A DNA stretch of 64,000 bases from contig JAUICG010000012.1 in NCBI GenBank assembly GCA_030427485.1, forward strand, positions 62,001 through 126,000, in the 5' to 3' direction. The DNA is from Gammaproteobacteria bacterium (GTDB lineage Bacteria; Pseudomonadota; Gammaproteobacteria; Pseudomonadales; Halieaceae). A model generated the notes under the pieces. The model worked only from the letters and a program-made list of their open reading frames with translations. It did not search any database and had not been told where the DNA came from. Below are positions 7,680 through 16,587 of this stretch, piece by piece. Position 1 is the stretch's first letter, and every line of letters starts with the position of its first letter. Position numbers and translations under genes: made by a program.

Positions 7680-9791
7680 ATGCAGTACGTACTGGCTCTG
7701 ATAGTAATGCTGTCACTGGGGAGCGTCAGCGCAGCCTCCAGCGACGCCGGCGACAAGGAACTGACCATGACTACACCATCAGCCGAAGACCCACTGTTTG
7801 CAAAGCCCTATACCGACATAGACGAGTGGCGGGATACGCCTGTGCGCCACCGCTATGTGCACGGCGGGTTTGAGGATACCGATACGCGATTTTCCTACTA
7901 CTTTCCTGAGAAAGAACAGTATGAGGGACGCTTTTTCCAGTATGTGACGCCGGTTCCCGACAATGAAAACCTCGCCCAGAATCCGGAGAATGCGGACAAT
8001 AAAATCGGCTTTTCAATCGATAGCGGGGCCTATTTCATTGAAACCAACGGCGGCGGTTCGGCGGCGACTGCGGGGCCGGCCTTTTATGCCGACCCGAGCA
8101 TTGCGGCGTATCGCGCCAATGCCGCCGCCGCGCGCTATTCACGCGTGTTGGCGGCGGATATGTACGGGCCGCACCGCCCGTTCGGCTATCTCTACGGCGG
8201 CAGCGGCGGCGGCTACCGCACGCTGGGCAGCATGGAGAATACGGAAGGCGTGTGGGACGGCGCAGTGCCCTTTGTGTTGGGCTCGCCGATGGCCGCGCCG
8301 AATGTCTTCGCGGTGCGCATGCATGCGATGCGTGTACTGTACGACAAGTTCCCGCAGATCATCGACGCGATGGACGCCGGTGGCAGCGGCGACCCGTATG
8401 CCGGCCTGAATGAAGAGGAAGCCGCGGCATTGCGTGAGGTGACGCGCATGGGCTTTCCGCCGAACAGCTGGTTCGAGTACGACTCGATGGGCGTGCACGC
8501 CTTCACCCTGCTCTACCAGGGGATGATGATGGCGGATCCCTCCTATTTCGAGGATTTCTGGACTGTGCCCGGATACCTGGGCGCCGATCCGCCGGAATCG
8601 CTGAAGAAGGCGCGCCTCCAGTTCGAGACCACGATCGTCGCGGCGCTGTCGGATGAGGAGGCAACCGCGAAAGGACTGGAGAGCGTCCGCGATCTCGGAG
8701 TCGATCGCGGCACGGCGGACTCGGCCTGGAAAGTGCTGGTGAATGACGGCTCCGACCGTCCCGTCGCGTTTCAACTGGCCGCCGCACCACCCGATGTGGG
8801 CTTCCTCGGCGGTGATCTTTTTGTGCTGTCGGGGAAAGGCGAGGGCAAGCGTATCGCGGTGCGCGAGATTGTTGGTGACGTGGTGACGCTGGGCGTCGCC
8901 GACGTGAATACGCTGGCGCTGCTGAAACCCGGGGACAAGGTGCGCGTCGACAACAGCAATTTCCTGGCGGCGCAGACCTACCACCGGCACCAGGTGCCCG
9001 ACGCCAGCTACAAGGTATGGGACCAGTTTCGCGACAAGGAGGGCAAGCCCCTCTATCCGCAGCGGGAGATCAATCTCGGCCCGCTGTTCGCGATGGGTGC
9101 GGCGGGGACGGTTCCCAGCGGCAAGTTTCACGGCAAGATCATCGTGGTGCAGTCGGGCCTGGATCGCGAGGCGTTTCCCTGGCAGGCGGACTGGTACGCG
9201 GAGCGCTTCAGGGAACATCTCGGCGACAAGGCCGATGAGTACTACCGCTTGTGGTTCACCGAGAATGCCCTGCACAGTCCGGACGAGAGCGAGCGCGCTC
9301 CCACCCGGGTGATCAGCTATATGCCGGTTCTGCAGCAGGCCTTGCGCGATGTCGCGCGGTGGGTGGAAAAGGGCGTGCCGCCGCCGGACACCTCCGGTTA
9401 CCGGGTGGTCGAGGGGCAGGTCATCCTCGCCGGTACGGCCGCGGCGCGCAAGGGTATCCAGCCCGTGGTGTCGGTCAGCGCCAACGGCGGCGCACGCGCG
9501 GTGGTGGCACCGGGGCAGGAGGTGAATTTTAGCGCCACTGTCGAGGTGCCGCCGGGAGCGGGACGTGTCGTCGCCGCCCGCTGGGACTTTGACGGCGCAG
9601 GTACATTCCCGGTGGCAGCGGCGCTTCCCGCGGAATCCGATGCAATCCTGACCATCGGGGCGTCTCACCGCTTTACGGAACCGGGCACCTATTTCCCGAC
9701 GCTGCGGGTCGAAACGCAGCGTGACGGCGACGCGACAACACCCTATGCCCGTATTCCAAACCTGGGTCGCGTACGCGTGGTGGTGGAGTGA
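7680..9791 (+). CDS. Secreted serine hydrolase with C-terminal PKD-like domain
   Basis: Encodes 703 residues from an ATG preceded by TGAGGAAAC. A signal peptide covers about residues 1-18 (LALIVMLSLGSVSA). A nucleophile-elbow-like GGSGGG at 173-178 (Ser175) within an alpha/beta-hydrolase-like region suggests an esterase; the sequence recalls tannase/feruloyl-esterase-type enzymes, but I cannot name the family. Residues about 595-703 (VSANGGARAVVAPGQEVNF, ARWDFDGAG, TYFPTLRV) look like a PKD/Ig-like fold found on surface enzymes. It lies 57 bp after the TonB receptor, which implies hydrolysis coupled to uptake. The catalytic acid and histidine are not assigned. Confidence 0.7.
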   Translation: MQYVLALIVMLSLGSVSAASSDAGDKELTMTTPSAEDPLFAKPYTDIDEWRDTPVRHRYVHGGFEDTDTRFSYYFPEKEQYEGRFFQYVTPVPDNENLAQNPENADNKIGFSIDSGAYFIETNGGGSAATAGPAFYADPSIAAYRANAAAARYSRVLAADMYGPHRPFGYLYGGSGGGYRTLGSMENTEGVWDGAVPFVLGSPMAAPNVFAVRMHAMRVLYDKFPQIIDAMDAGGSGDPYAGLNEEEAAALREVTRMGFPPNSWFEYDSMGVHAFTLLYQGMMMADPSYFEDFWTVPGYLGADPPESLKKARLQFETTIVAALSDEEATAKGLESVRDLGVDRGTADSAWKVLVNDGSDRPVAFQLAAAPPDVGFLGGDLFVLSGKGEGKRIAVREIVGDVVTLGVADVNTLALLKPGDKVRVDNSNFLAAQTYHRHQVPDASYKVWDQFRDKEGKPLYPQREINLGPLFAMGAAGTVPSGKFHGKIIVVQSGLDREAFPWQADWYAERFREHLGDKADEYYRLWFTENALHSPDESERAPTRVISYMPVLQQALRDVARWVEKGVPPPDTSGYRVVEGQVILAGTAAARKGIQPVVSVSANGGARAVVAPGQEVNFSATVEVPPGAGRVVAARWDFDGAGTFPVAAALPAESDAILTIGASHRFTEPGTYFPTLRVETQRDGDATTPYARIPNLGRVRVVVE

Positions 9792-9807
9792 TTATGAGGT
9801 GGCTACG

Positions 9808-10887
9808 ATGCGGGAATGGAAAGCGCAATATCTCATGCTTGGTTGTGTCGCGGTGCTGGCGCTTTCGGGTTTGCGGTCCGTGGCGGAGCAGCCGATGACC
9901 GGCGCTGCCGAGCCATCTGTGAAGGACGCCGCTGCCGCACCCTTCGTGCGCCCCGACGTGCGTGCCTACCTCGACCATTTGCAGGCCAACCCCAGGCCGC
10001 AACTGACGCGGGAATTGTTGGCGATGATTCGGACACTCCCGCCCGAGGCCATGATCAACCAGGATGACCTGCCCGTCGGCGAGTTGGCGACCATCAAGGA
10101 TGTGATAATGCCGGGGCCCGGCGGTGAGATCAGGCTGCGGTTGTATGACCCGCGCGCTACCCGTGAAGCGGGGCCAGTGGTGGTGTTTTTCCACGGCGGC
10201 GCGTATATCGTCGGCAGTATCGAAACGCACGCGGGCCTGACCGCGGAGATGGCGCGCCACCTGGACCTGCCGGTTATTTCTGTTGACTATCGACTGGCGC
10301 CGGAGGATCCCTGGCCGGCGGCGCCGGACGACGGCGAGGCCGTTGCCCGCTGGATTGCACAGAATGGCGCGGCATTCGGGCGCGAATTTACCGGGCTGGT
10401 GATCAGCGGTGACAGCGCGGGCGGCAACCTGACACTCGTTACCGTGCAGGCGCTGCGCGACAAGCCGGCGGCGCTGCCCGTGCTGATGCAACTGCCCATT
10501 TACCCGGCGACAGACATGAGCAGGACCTACGCCTCCAAAACCCTGTTCAGCCAGGGTTACGGCCTGGATATCTCGGATGACGACGAGGATTTCTACGCCG
10601 CCGACCCGCACAGTCCCCGCGCCTCTCCGCTGTTGGCGGACCTCGCCGGGCTGCCGCCCACCGTGCTGGTCACCGCCTCGCTGGATCCACTGCGTGACCA
10701 GGGCCGTGCGTACGCCGCGAAACTCGTCGGGGCGGGTGTGCCCACCACCTACTATGAGGCCAGGGGCAACATCCACGGCTTTGCGACCTACCGCAAGGCG
10801 ATTCCCTCGGCGCAGCGCGACACGGCCACCTTTCTGGATCTGGCGCAGGCCATGCTCAGCCAGGTGACTGAGGGCGCTGCGAACTAG
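9808..10887 (+). CDS. Alpha/beta hydrolase of the hormone-sensitive lipase family
   Basis: Encodes 359 residues. The ATG at 9808 follows GAGGTGG and gives a hydrophobic N-terminus (residues 7-21) that may be a signal peptide or anchor. The oxyanion motif HGGAY begins at 129 and the nucleophile motif GDSAGGN at 201 (Ser203). The acid is expected in ASLDPLRDQG and the histidine in NIHGFATY. These are the hallmarks of bacterial HSL (family IV) esterases, which act on short-chain or bulky esters. It lies 16 bp after the PKD hydrolase, probably in the same transcript. Confidence 0.88.
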   Translation: MREWKAQYLMLGCVAVLALSGLRSVAEQPMTGAAEPSVKDAAAAPFVRPDVRAYLDHLQANPRPQLTRELLAMIRTLPPEAMINQDDLPVGELATIKDVIMPGPGGEIRLRLYDPRATREAGPVVVFFHGGAYIVGSIETHAGLTAEMARHLDLPVISVDYRLAPEDPWPAAPDDGEAVARWIAQNGAAFGREFTGLVISGDSAGGNLTLVTVQALRDKPAALPVLMQLPIYPATDMSRTYASKTLFSQGYGLDISDDDEDFYAADPHSPRASPLLADLAGLPPTVLVTASLDPLRDQGRAYAAKLVGAGVPTTYYEARGNIHGFATYRKAIPSAQRDTATFLDLAQAMLSQVTEGAAN

Positions 10888-10962
10888 AACGCCGGTTCCT
10901 TCCGGTGACCTGCGGCCAAAGTTGCGCCCTGCCAGTGATCCCGTTACCGTGCAAGTCGTAGC

Positions 10963-11862
10963 ATGAAAGACGAGCCCTACAAGATTTTCCGGGTGCGGGA
11001 CCTGCCGCGGGATGAAGGCTGGCTGCAGCGGCAAGCCATGCCTGTCATCGCGATCGGGGAGGGTGCCGCGGTCAATGCCGATGTGCGCGTCTTCGACGAG
11101 GCAGCGCTGGATGTGCTGCTCGCGCGCATCGTAGATACACCCCTGGCGGCGCTGACGCTGGTTCAGGTGTTGCGCATTGTAGAGAATCTGCCCACGGAAA
11201 TGGCGTTGACGGTGGAATCGCTTGCCTACGCGACGCTGCAGGCCGGAAGCGAGTACCAGACGTGGCAGCGTGCCCGGGAGCAAGCGCCGCAATTGATATG
11301 CGGGGGCGATGGCGACGCGGTCATCCTCGAGCGCGACGGTGATGTGCTCACGGCACAACTCAATCGCCCAGAGAATCGCAATTCGCTGACCGTGGAAATG
11401 CGCGATGCGCTGGTCGAACTGTTCGAGCTGGTGCTGCTGGACCAGAGTATCCGGCGCGTGGAACTGAGCGGGCGAGGCGCCTGCTTCAGTGTGGGCGGAG
11501 AACTGCGGGAATTCGGGCTGGCGATGGATCCGGCATCCGCGCACTGGATCCGTTCGGCACACAATCCCGGCAGGCTCATCGCCCGTTGCGCGGACCGGGT
11601 AAGCTGTCACCTGCACAGCGCCTGCCTGGGGTCGGGGCTGGAAATACCGGCGTTTGCCGGTCATGTCAGCGCCGCGCCGAGCAGTTTTTTCCAGCTTCCG
11701 GAACTTGGCTTCGGACTGATTCCGGGCGCGGGAGGCTGCGTCAGCGTGTCGCGGCGTATCGGCCGCCAGCGCACCGCGTGGCTGGCGCTGTCGGGCAAGC
11801 GGATCAATGCCCGCCAGGCGCTGGAATGGGGCCTGATCGATGAGATTCGGGAGTCAGCCTGA
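10963..11862 (+). CDS. Crotonase-family enoyl-CoA hydratase/isomerase with N-terminal extension
   Basis: Encodes 299 residues. The crotonase fold begins near residue 120 (VILERDGDVLTAQLNRPENRN). Both catalytic glutamate positions are kept: GSGLEIPAF and LPELGFGLIPGAGG. The first ~115 residues lack recognisable motifs and make it longer than a usual 260-residue hydratase. Its last nine bases overlap the 3' end of the convergent amidohydrolase gene. Together with the CoA transferase it looks like part of a CoA-ester pathway; the substrate is unknown. Confidence 0.8.
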   Translation: MKDEPYKIFRVRDLPRDEGWLQRQAMPVIAIGEGAAVNADVRVFDEAALDVLLARIVDTPLAALTLVQVLRIVENLPTEMALTVESLAYATLQAGSEYQTWQRAREQAPQLICGGDGDAVILERDGDVLTAQLNRPENRNSLTVEMRDALVELFELVLLDQSIRRVELSGRGACFSVGGELREFGLAMDPASAHWIRSAHNPGRLIARCADRVSCHLHSACLGSGLEIPAFAGHVSAAPSSFFQLPELGFGLIPGAGGCVSVSRRIGRQRTAWLALSGKRINARQALEWGLIDEIRESA

Positions 11863-13284
11863 CCGGTAAATCAACTGCCCGTCCCGCCAGGTGGCGCGGA
11901 CCTGTTCCCGCTTGAGTTGTGTACGCACTTCGCGCCATGGTGCGTGCAGCAGGCAGAGGTCCGCGCGCGCGCCCGGGGTCAGTGCAACCGGGCTGTCCCC
12001 GGCGCCGTTCAGCGGCGAGAGGAACAGGTGCAGCGCCTGTTCCGGGGTGAGCGCCTCGTCGGTGCACATTGCTTTCCCCGACGCCGTTCTGCGGACCGTG
12101 GCCGCCTGCATCGCACGCCACGGGTCCGCGTCTCCGAAGGGGGCATCGCTGCCGCCTGCCAGGGGGATGCCCGCGGCGAGAAATCCGGCGGCTCGGTACA
12201 GCCAGGGCTGGTCCTGTCTGTCCACCTCGGCGATATAGTGGTCGCCGCGCTCGGCGATGAAGTGCGGCTGGGTGACCACGCGCAGGCCGAGCGCGTGAAT
12301 TTCCCGTAACTGCTCGGGAGGACAGACGGAGGCGTGTTCTATGCGGTCGCCGCGCCGTGCCCCGACATCGCGCAGCGCGCTCAGCGCGAATACCAGTTCC
12401 GTCAGCGTGACACAGTGCACGGCGACGCACCTGTCCGCCAGGTGGGCGTCCGCGATGTCGCGGCACAGGGTATCGAACTCGGGCAGCCGGGATTCCAGCA
12501 GATGGATTTTCCGCTCACCGCGACGCAGAGTAGGCGTCTCCTCGCATTGCCCGATGGCGGGCGTGCCCATTACGCGCAGGCGCTGCAGCAGGTCGCCGGC
12601 GGCCTGCGCATCGCGAAAGCAGCGCCATTCATCCGGCCCGTTCCCCGGTGTCGTATCGGTCAGGCCGGTGATGCCGTAGCTGGCGAGCAGGCGGCTGGCG
12701 GCAGCGAGCTTTGGCACTTGTGCGTGCAGGCGTTCCCGCAGCCAGAGGTCACCCTCATAGAGGCGGCCGGTGAGGCGACCGTCGATCTTCTCCAGCCCGG
12801 GTGGCGTATCCCCTGCGGCTGCGTCCAGTGCCGCCAGCGCGGGGGAGTTCAGAACCCACAGCCGCCCGCCGCGATGTTGTATGCGCAGCGGACGATCAGC
12901 GACATACCGGTCCAGCCAGTCCCTGTCGATATCGCCCGCCACGCTGGGGTGGTAGCCGATGCCTCGAATCCAGCCCGGTGCCTGCTGCCGGCAGGTGTCG
13001 CGCAGCAGTGCAAGCAGTGCCGCCTCGGAGTTGATGTCCGGCGGCCCGCAGCGCAGGGATTCCAGTGATGCGGCCAACGCCATCAGGTGTATGTGGTGAT
13101 CGTGCAGCCCGGGTAGCAGCAGGCCCCCGTTGGCATCGACGCGGTAATCACCGGGGTCCGGTCGCAGGGAAGCGGCTATACGCTGGATAATCCCGCCCGC
13201 CAGTCGCACGTCGACCGGCGTCGCCGCGCCCGGCAGTTCGGCATTCTGTATCAGGGTGTTGATGGCGGCGCCACTCGCTTGCAC
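11854..13284 (-). CDS. Amidohydrolase-superfamily metal-dependent hydrolase (amidohydrolase-3/YtcJ type)
   Basis: Encodes 476 residues. GTG at 13284 is chosen because the family's first beta-strand (INTLIQNAELPG) starts just after it; it overlaps the upstream CoA-transferase gene by 34 bp. The metal-binding DHHIH is at about 62-66, and later come HCVTLTEL, RIEHASV and GGSDAPFGDADPW, the order expected for this superfamily's TIM barrel. It likely cleaves a cyclic amide, imide or ester-like bond, or hydrolyses a ring. No signal peptide, so cytoplasmic. Confidence 0.8.
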   Translation of the reverse strand: MQASGAAINTLIQNAELPGAATPVDVRLAGGIIQRIAASLRPDPGDYRVDANGGLLLPGLHDHHIHLMALAASLESLRCGPPDINSEAALLALLRDTCRQQAPGWIRGIGYHPSVAGDIDRDWLDRYVADRPLRIQHRGGRLWVLNSPALAALDAAAGDTPPGLEKIDGRLTGRLYEGDLWLRERLHAQVPKLAAASRLLASYGITGLTDTTPGNGPDEWRCFRDAQAAGDLLQRLRVMGTPAIGQCEETPTLRRGERKIHLLESRLPEFDTLCRDIADAHLADRCVAVHCVTLTELVFALSALRDVGARRGDRIEHASVCPPEQLREIHALGLRVVTQPHFIAERGDHYIAEVDRQDQPWLYRAAGFLAAGIPLAGGSDAPFGDADPWRAMQAATVRRTASGKAMCTDEALTPEQALHLFLSPLNGAGDSPVALTPGARADLCLLHAPWREVRTQLKREQVRATWRDGQLIYRSG

Positions 13285-14561
13285 CTGGGCGGCAGGGGTT
13301 GCAGCGCGTTGTCGTGCAGATAGCGCATCCAGCGCGCCTGTCGCTCGCGGTAATTCCCGTCCCCGGGCGCGGTGGCCGCAATGCAGTGGCGAACGGTTTT
13401 CTCCAGCGCGATATCGATGAGGTGGCCACCACCGCGCCGCCAACTCGCCCAGCCCGCCAGCGCCGCGTGCAGGCCGGTCAGGGGGTCGGCGATGGCATCG
13501 CCGCAGATCAGCCATTCTCCCGTCGCCTGGTGCAGGATATGTGAAAGCCCCGCGGCGATGCCGGCATCATCACCGTATGCGATCCAGTTCGCCTGTGGTT
13601 CGCCGCGTCCGTAACCGGTGATGCTGACCCAGGTGAGCCGCGGCAGCTCGGTTATCAATTCCTCGGCAACGATGCCCATCTGCCTCAGCGCGCGCGGGCG
13701 CGATCCTTCGAGCACAATATCCGCCTGCCTGATCAGGTCCAGCAGTTCCCGCTGTCCCGACTTTTTGTGCAGGTCGAGTGTCAGCGGGCGTTTGCCCTGG
13801 TTCAGCAGCGCAAAGAAGGCCGCCGGTCCGCGCCTCGCACCGTCGGGTCGCTGCGTGCTCTCCACCTTGATGACGTCCGCGCCCGCTGCCTGCCACAGGC
13901 TGCTGCAGAGCGGCCCGGCCCAGAGAGAGGAGAGGTCCACGACAAGCGGTGCGCCGTTGAGCCGCGGCGCGGCGGTGGGCGGCTTCCCGAGGCGCAGCCA
14001 GTCGCGCGGTTCGCCGCCTGCCGATTGCGCATCGGCCACGGCCAGCCCGAGCATGCGTCCACGGGCGAGCAGGTTGCGCGTGGTTCTGCGGCTTACCTGC
14101 GCTTGCAGAGACGGCCACTCCTCGACGGCCCCGGTCTCGAGCCATGCGGGTACAAGGTCCCAGTCGTCGGCTCTTGCGAGGTTGATCGCGATCGAGCCAT
14201 CCAGGCTGGGCAGTATCCGGCAATGGCCTCCGGTGGCGTTGTCACTGTGGTCGCGCATCACGGCGGCTCGTTCCGCCAGCAACTCCGCGCCCTCGACTTC
14301 GGGCAGCACGGGGATGCCGGCCACCTTCCGGAATGCGTCCAGTGCACCGTCCGCACAACTGGCGAGGGCCACCGGGCAGAGCGTGGGTCGCGTGCCTGTC
14401 AGCGTCATCAGGCCGCATTGGGCCCAACGCCTTGCCGGGTGAATTGGCGCACGCTGTTCGCAGGCGGGCACCGGAATCCCCAGTTGCTCGCGCAAGCGCG
14501 CGCTGTACCTGCCGGCAATACCGCTGTCGGCGTCGTCGGGGTTGCCTATCGGAAGTAACAT
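13251..14561 (-). CDS. CoA transferase, family III (CaiB/BaiF-like), with atypical domain order
   Basis: Encodes 436 residues from ATG 14561; an ATG at 14582 is possible. The canonical N-terminal CaiB motif (LVVDLSSLWAGPLCSSL, ADVIKVES) lies in the middle, from about residue 205. The first ~190 residues resemble a region normally found toward the C-terminus (GHCRILPSLDGSIAINLARADD). The C-terminal part keeps GDAIADPLTGLHAALA. The family transfers CoA between acids. A similar layout occurs, to my memory, in actinobacterial proteins beside crotonases, so transfer is possible. It is co-transcribed with the amidohydrolase. Confidence 0.75.
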   Translation of the reverse strand: MLLPIGNPDDADSGIAGRYSARLREQLGIPVPACEQRAPIHPARRWAQCGLMTLTGTRPTLCPVALASCADGALDAFRKVAGIPVLPEVEGAELLAERAAVMRDHSDNATGGHCRILPSLDGSIAINLARADDWDLVPAWLETGAVEEWPSLQAQVSRRTTRNLLARGRMLGLAVADAQSAGGEPRDWLRLGKPPTAAPRLNGAPLVVDLSSLWAGPLCSSLWQAAGADVIKVESTQRPDGARRGPAAFFALLNQGKRPLTLDLHKKSGQRELLDLIRQADIVLEGSRPRALRQMGIVAEELITELPRLTWVSITGYGRGEPQANWIAYGDDAGIAAGLSHILHQATGEWLICGDAIADPLTGLHAALAGWASWRRGGGHLIDIALEKTVRHCIAATAPGDGNYRERQARWMRYLHDNALQPLPPRCKRVAPPSTP

Positions 14562-14688
14562 GGTGTCATAATAGGGTCGCATCCGAAAAAATGTAAGCTG
14601 GTTTGATCGTGGCGACTGTCTTCCGGGAATGCCCGGCGGGCGGCGTGATAACATTGCCCCCGCGCAACCATGGCGACATGGCAGCGGC

Positions 14689-14700
14689 CATTCATGAATG
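14689..14700. promoter_or_regulatory. 12-bp perfect palindrome upstream of the TetR gene
   Basis: CATTCATGAATG, 19 bp before the TetR start at 14720 and within the divergent promoter region with the CoA transferase. It could be a regulator site, but such a short palindrome may occur by chance. Confidence 0.25.
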
Positions 14701-14719
14701 CGAGCACACGGAGTACAGA

Positions 14720-15424
14720 ATGCCCAAAGCAACACCCCGACCGCGACGGAAACGCAATCCAGAGTCCACGCGACTCTCTATCCTCGAAGCAGCGAAGACG
14801 ATCCTGGCGAAGGACGGCGCCGAGGGGCTGAGCGTCTCCAGCGTGGCGCAGCTTGCGAAAGTGAACCGCGGTACGGCCTACCAGCACTTCGAGGCGAAGG
14901 AAGACCTCGTCCGGGCAACGCTGGACCTGGTGAGCCATCAGCTTCTCGAGGCGGTCTTCGAGGGTGGTGATCTCGGCGGCGAGGCCCCCCCCGATATCCT
15001 CGCGCCCGACCTGGAGCACCTGCCGGAGGTGATCAACGGCATGGCCGCGTTTAACCTGCGTTTGTCGGAATACGCGATCGAGAACCCCGAAATCGCGCGC
15101 ATCTGGCTGTACGATGTGCTGTCCAGGGAAGACCCCCGGGACGATGTGTTCTACAAGCGCTTCGAGCGCGCCCTGCAGGCCCTGGCAATGAGTAATGCCA
15201 GCTATGACGATATGGATACCGAGGTGCTCTCGGTGCTGATGTTGACCGGTTATTTCCTGTGGCCGGTCTGGGCCAGCGCCCACGCCAAGAGCAAAAAAGC
15301 GCGCAAGCAAATGGCGCAGCGCTACGCAACCGAGTTGTTGCGACTTTCCATGCACGGTGTATTGCGCGCTGACAGCCATTCCATTCTCAACGCCTACCTC
15401 AAGAGTAATCTCAAGGCCTCCTGA
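14720..15424 (+). CDS. TetR/AcrR-family transcriptional regulator
   Basis: Encodes 234 residues from ATG 14720, which follows GGAG. A basic tail (PRPRRKR) leads into the TetR DNA-binding domain, with the helix-turn-helix around residues 39-57 ending VNRGTAYQHF. The C-terminal all-helical part is the ligand and dimer domain. It is a paralogue of the regulator at 33919: the ten residues of the recognition-helix region are identical, and the C-terminal FLWP.W..AH.K motif is shared. Its likely target is the AACA-N4-TGTT palindrome, one copy of which lies just downstream at 15452. Confidence 0.9.
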   Translation: MPKATPRPRRKRNPESTRLSILEAAKTILAKDGAEGLSVSSVAQLAKVNRGTAYQHFEAKEDLVRATLDLVSHQLLEAVFEGGDLGGEAPPDILAPDLEHLPEVINGMAAFNLRLSEYAIENPEIARIWLYDVLSREDPRDDVFYKRFERALQALAMSNASYDDMDTEVLSVLMLTGYFLWPVWASAHAKSKKARKQMAQRYATELLRLSMHGVLRADSHSILNAYLKSNLKAS

Positions 15425-15451
15425 GGAGCGGCCCGGGTATTGCCGGATAGT

Positions 15452-15467
15452 TGAACACCGCTGTTGT
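15452..15467. promoter_or_regulatory. Regulon operator copy, TGAACA-N4-TGTTGT
   Basis: TGAACA-CCGC-TGTTGT contains the perfect core AACA-N4-TGTT. It overlaps a possible -35 (TTGAAC, 15451-15456) placed 19 bp before a -10 (TATACT, 15476-15481), 46 bp upstream of the reductase start. That position suits repression. Confidence 0.6.
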
Positions 15468-15512
15468 ATATAAGCTATACTGGAGCATTCCAGTGATCAG
15501 ACAGAGGGCGTA

Positions 15513-16583
15513 TTGCGAGTGCAGACCATCAATGTTCCCGACCAGAACAGGCGTTACCGCGTCGTCCAGTGGGCCACCGGCAAGGTCGGGCGCGGTAGCC
15601 TGAAAGCGCTGATTCAGCACCCCGTGCTCGAGCTGGCGGGACTCTATGTTCACTCCGGGGCGAAGGAGGGCAAAGATGCCGGGGAGCTTTGCGGTCTCGA
15701 CCCGGTGGGCATCGCCGCCACGCGAAGCCTCGATGAGGTCATTGCGCTGCAACCGGACTGTGTCCTCTATATGCAGGAGGGGTTCGACCTGGATGATCTC
15801 TGCCGCATGCTGGAAGCCGGTATCAATGTCGTGACCACGCGCGGCGAATTTTTCTATCCCGAGAAAATGGACGCACAGATTCGGCAGCGCTGCGAGGCGG
15901 CCTGCGAGGCGGGCGCCTCATCGCTGCATGCGACGGGCAGCAGCCCGGGCTTTATAACCGAGGCTATTCCGTTGGTGCTGACCTCTGTAGCTCGCCGTCT
16001 CGACTGCCTGACCATCGACGAGTACGCCTGTATACCGGACTCCTGTTCGGCGGACATGATCTTCGACGTGATGGGGTACGGCAGGGCACCGGGCGCCGAG
16101 TTCGACCCCGGTTTGCTCACGCATATGGCACAGTGTTTCGAGCAGTCCCTGTCGATGCTGGCAAACACCCTGTCGCTGGACCTGGACGGGGTGGAGACCA
16201 GCGGGGAACAGGCTACCGCCGTTCGTCGTGTTGAAATCGCGAAGGATGCGTATATCGAAAAGGGCACGGTCGCGGCGCAGCGGATTACTGTCGCCGGCAT
16301 GCGCAACGGTCGGCCCCTGCTGCGCTTTCGCGCCAACTGGTACTGCACCACGGAGATCGAACCGGCCTGGACCCTCGGGGAAACGGGCTGGCGTGTGCAG
16401 GTGGAAGGCGACACGCCCTTCGATATTACGATGAAACTGCCTGTCACCGGCGCGAGCGTCGTCGAGCAGATGGCCGGCTACACGGCGCACCGGGCGTTGA
16501 ACGCGGTGCCTTATGTGTGCGCTGCGCGGCCGGGCATCCTGACCATCGCGGATCTGCCGCAGGTGATCGCGCGGCTGGCGTAG
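15513..16583 (+). CDS. NAD(P)-binding reductase, dihydrodipicolinate-reductase-like
   Basis: Encodes 356 residues from a TTG start preceded by AGAGGG; GTG at 15519 is an alternative. The N-terminus is a Rossmann strand and loop (YRVVQWATGKVGRGSLKALI), followed by GLYVHSGAKEGKDAGELCG, as in the DapB-like and 2,4-diaminopentanoate-dehydrogenase-like family common in actinobacteria. HATGSSPGFITE marks the second half. The substrate is unknown. A regulon-type palindrome sits at its promoter. Confidence 0.78.
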   Translation: MRVQTINVPDQNRRYRVVQWATGKVGRGSLKALIQHPVLELAGLYVHSGAKEGKDAGELCGLDPVGIAATRSLDEVIALQPDCVLYMQEGFDLDDLCRMLEAGINVVTTRGEFFYPEKMDAQIRQRCEAACEAGASSLHATGSSPGFITEAIPLVLTSVARRLDCLTIDEYACIPDSCSADMIFDVMGYGRAPGAEFDPGLLTHMAQCFEQSLSMLANTLSLDLDGVETSGEQATAVRRVEIAKDAYIEKGTVAAQRITVAGMRNGRPLLRFRANWYCTTEIEPAWTLGETGWRVQVEGDTPFDITMKLPVTGASVVEQMAGYTAHRALNAVPYVCAARPGILTIADLPQVIARLA

Positions 16584-16587
16584 AGAC

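Noticed and set aside
9673..11664. A 660-codon minus-strand open frame opposite the HSL hydrolase and crotonase
   Set aside because: Low-complexity, Arg/Gln/His-rich product without motifs; the plus-strand genes are well supported.
11854..11862. Convergent genes with overlapping or touching ends (also near 16585, 24290, 42607 and 56275) as antisense regulation
   Set aside because: Tight convergent packing is common in dense genomes; no terminators or antisense starts are visible, so no specific claim is justified.
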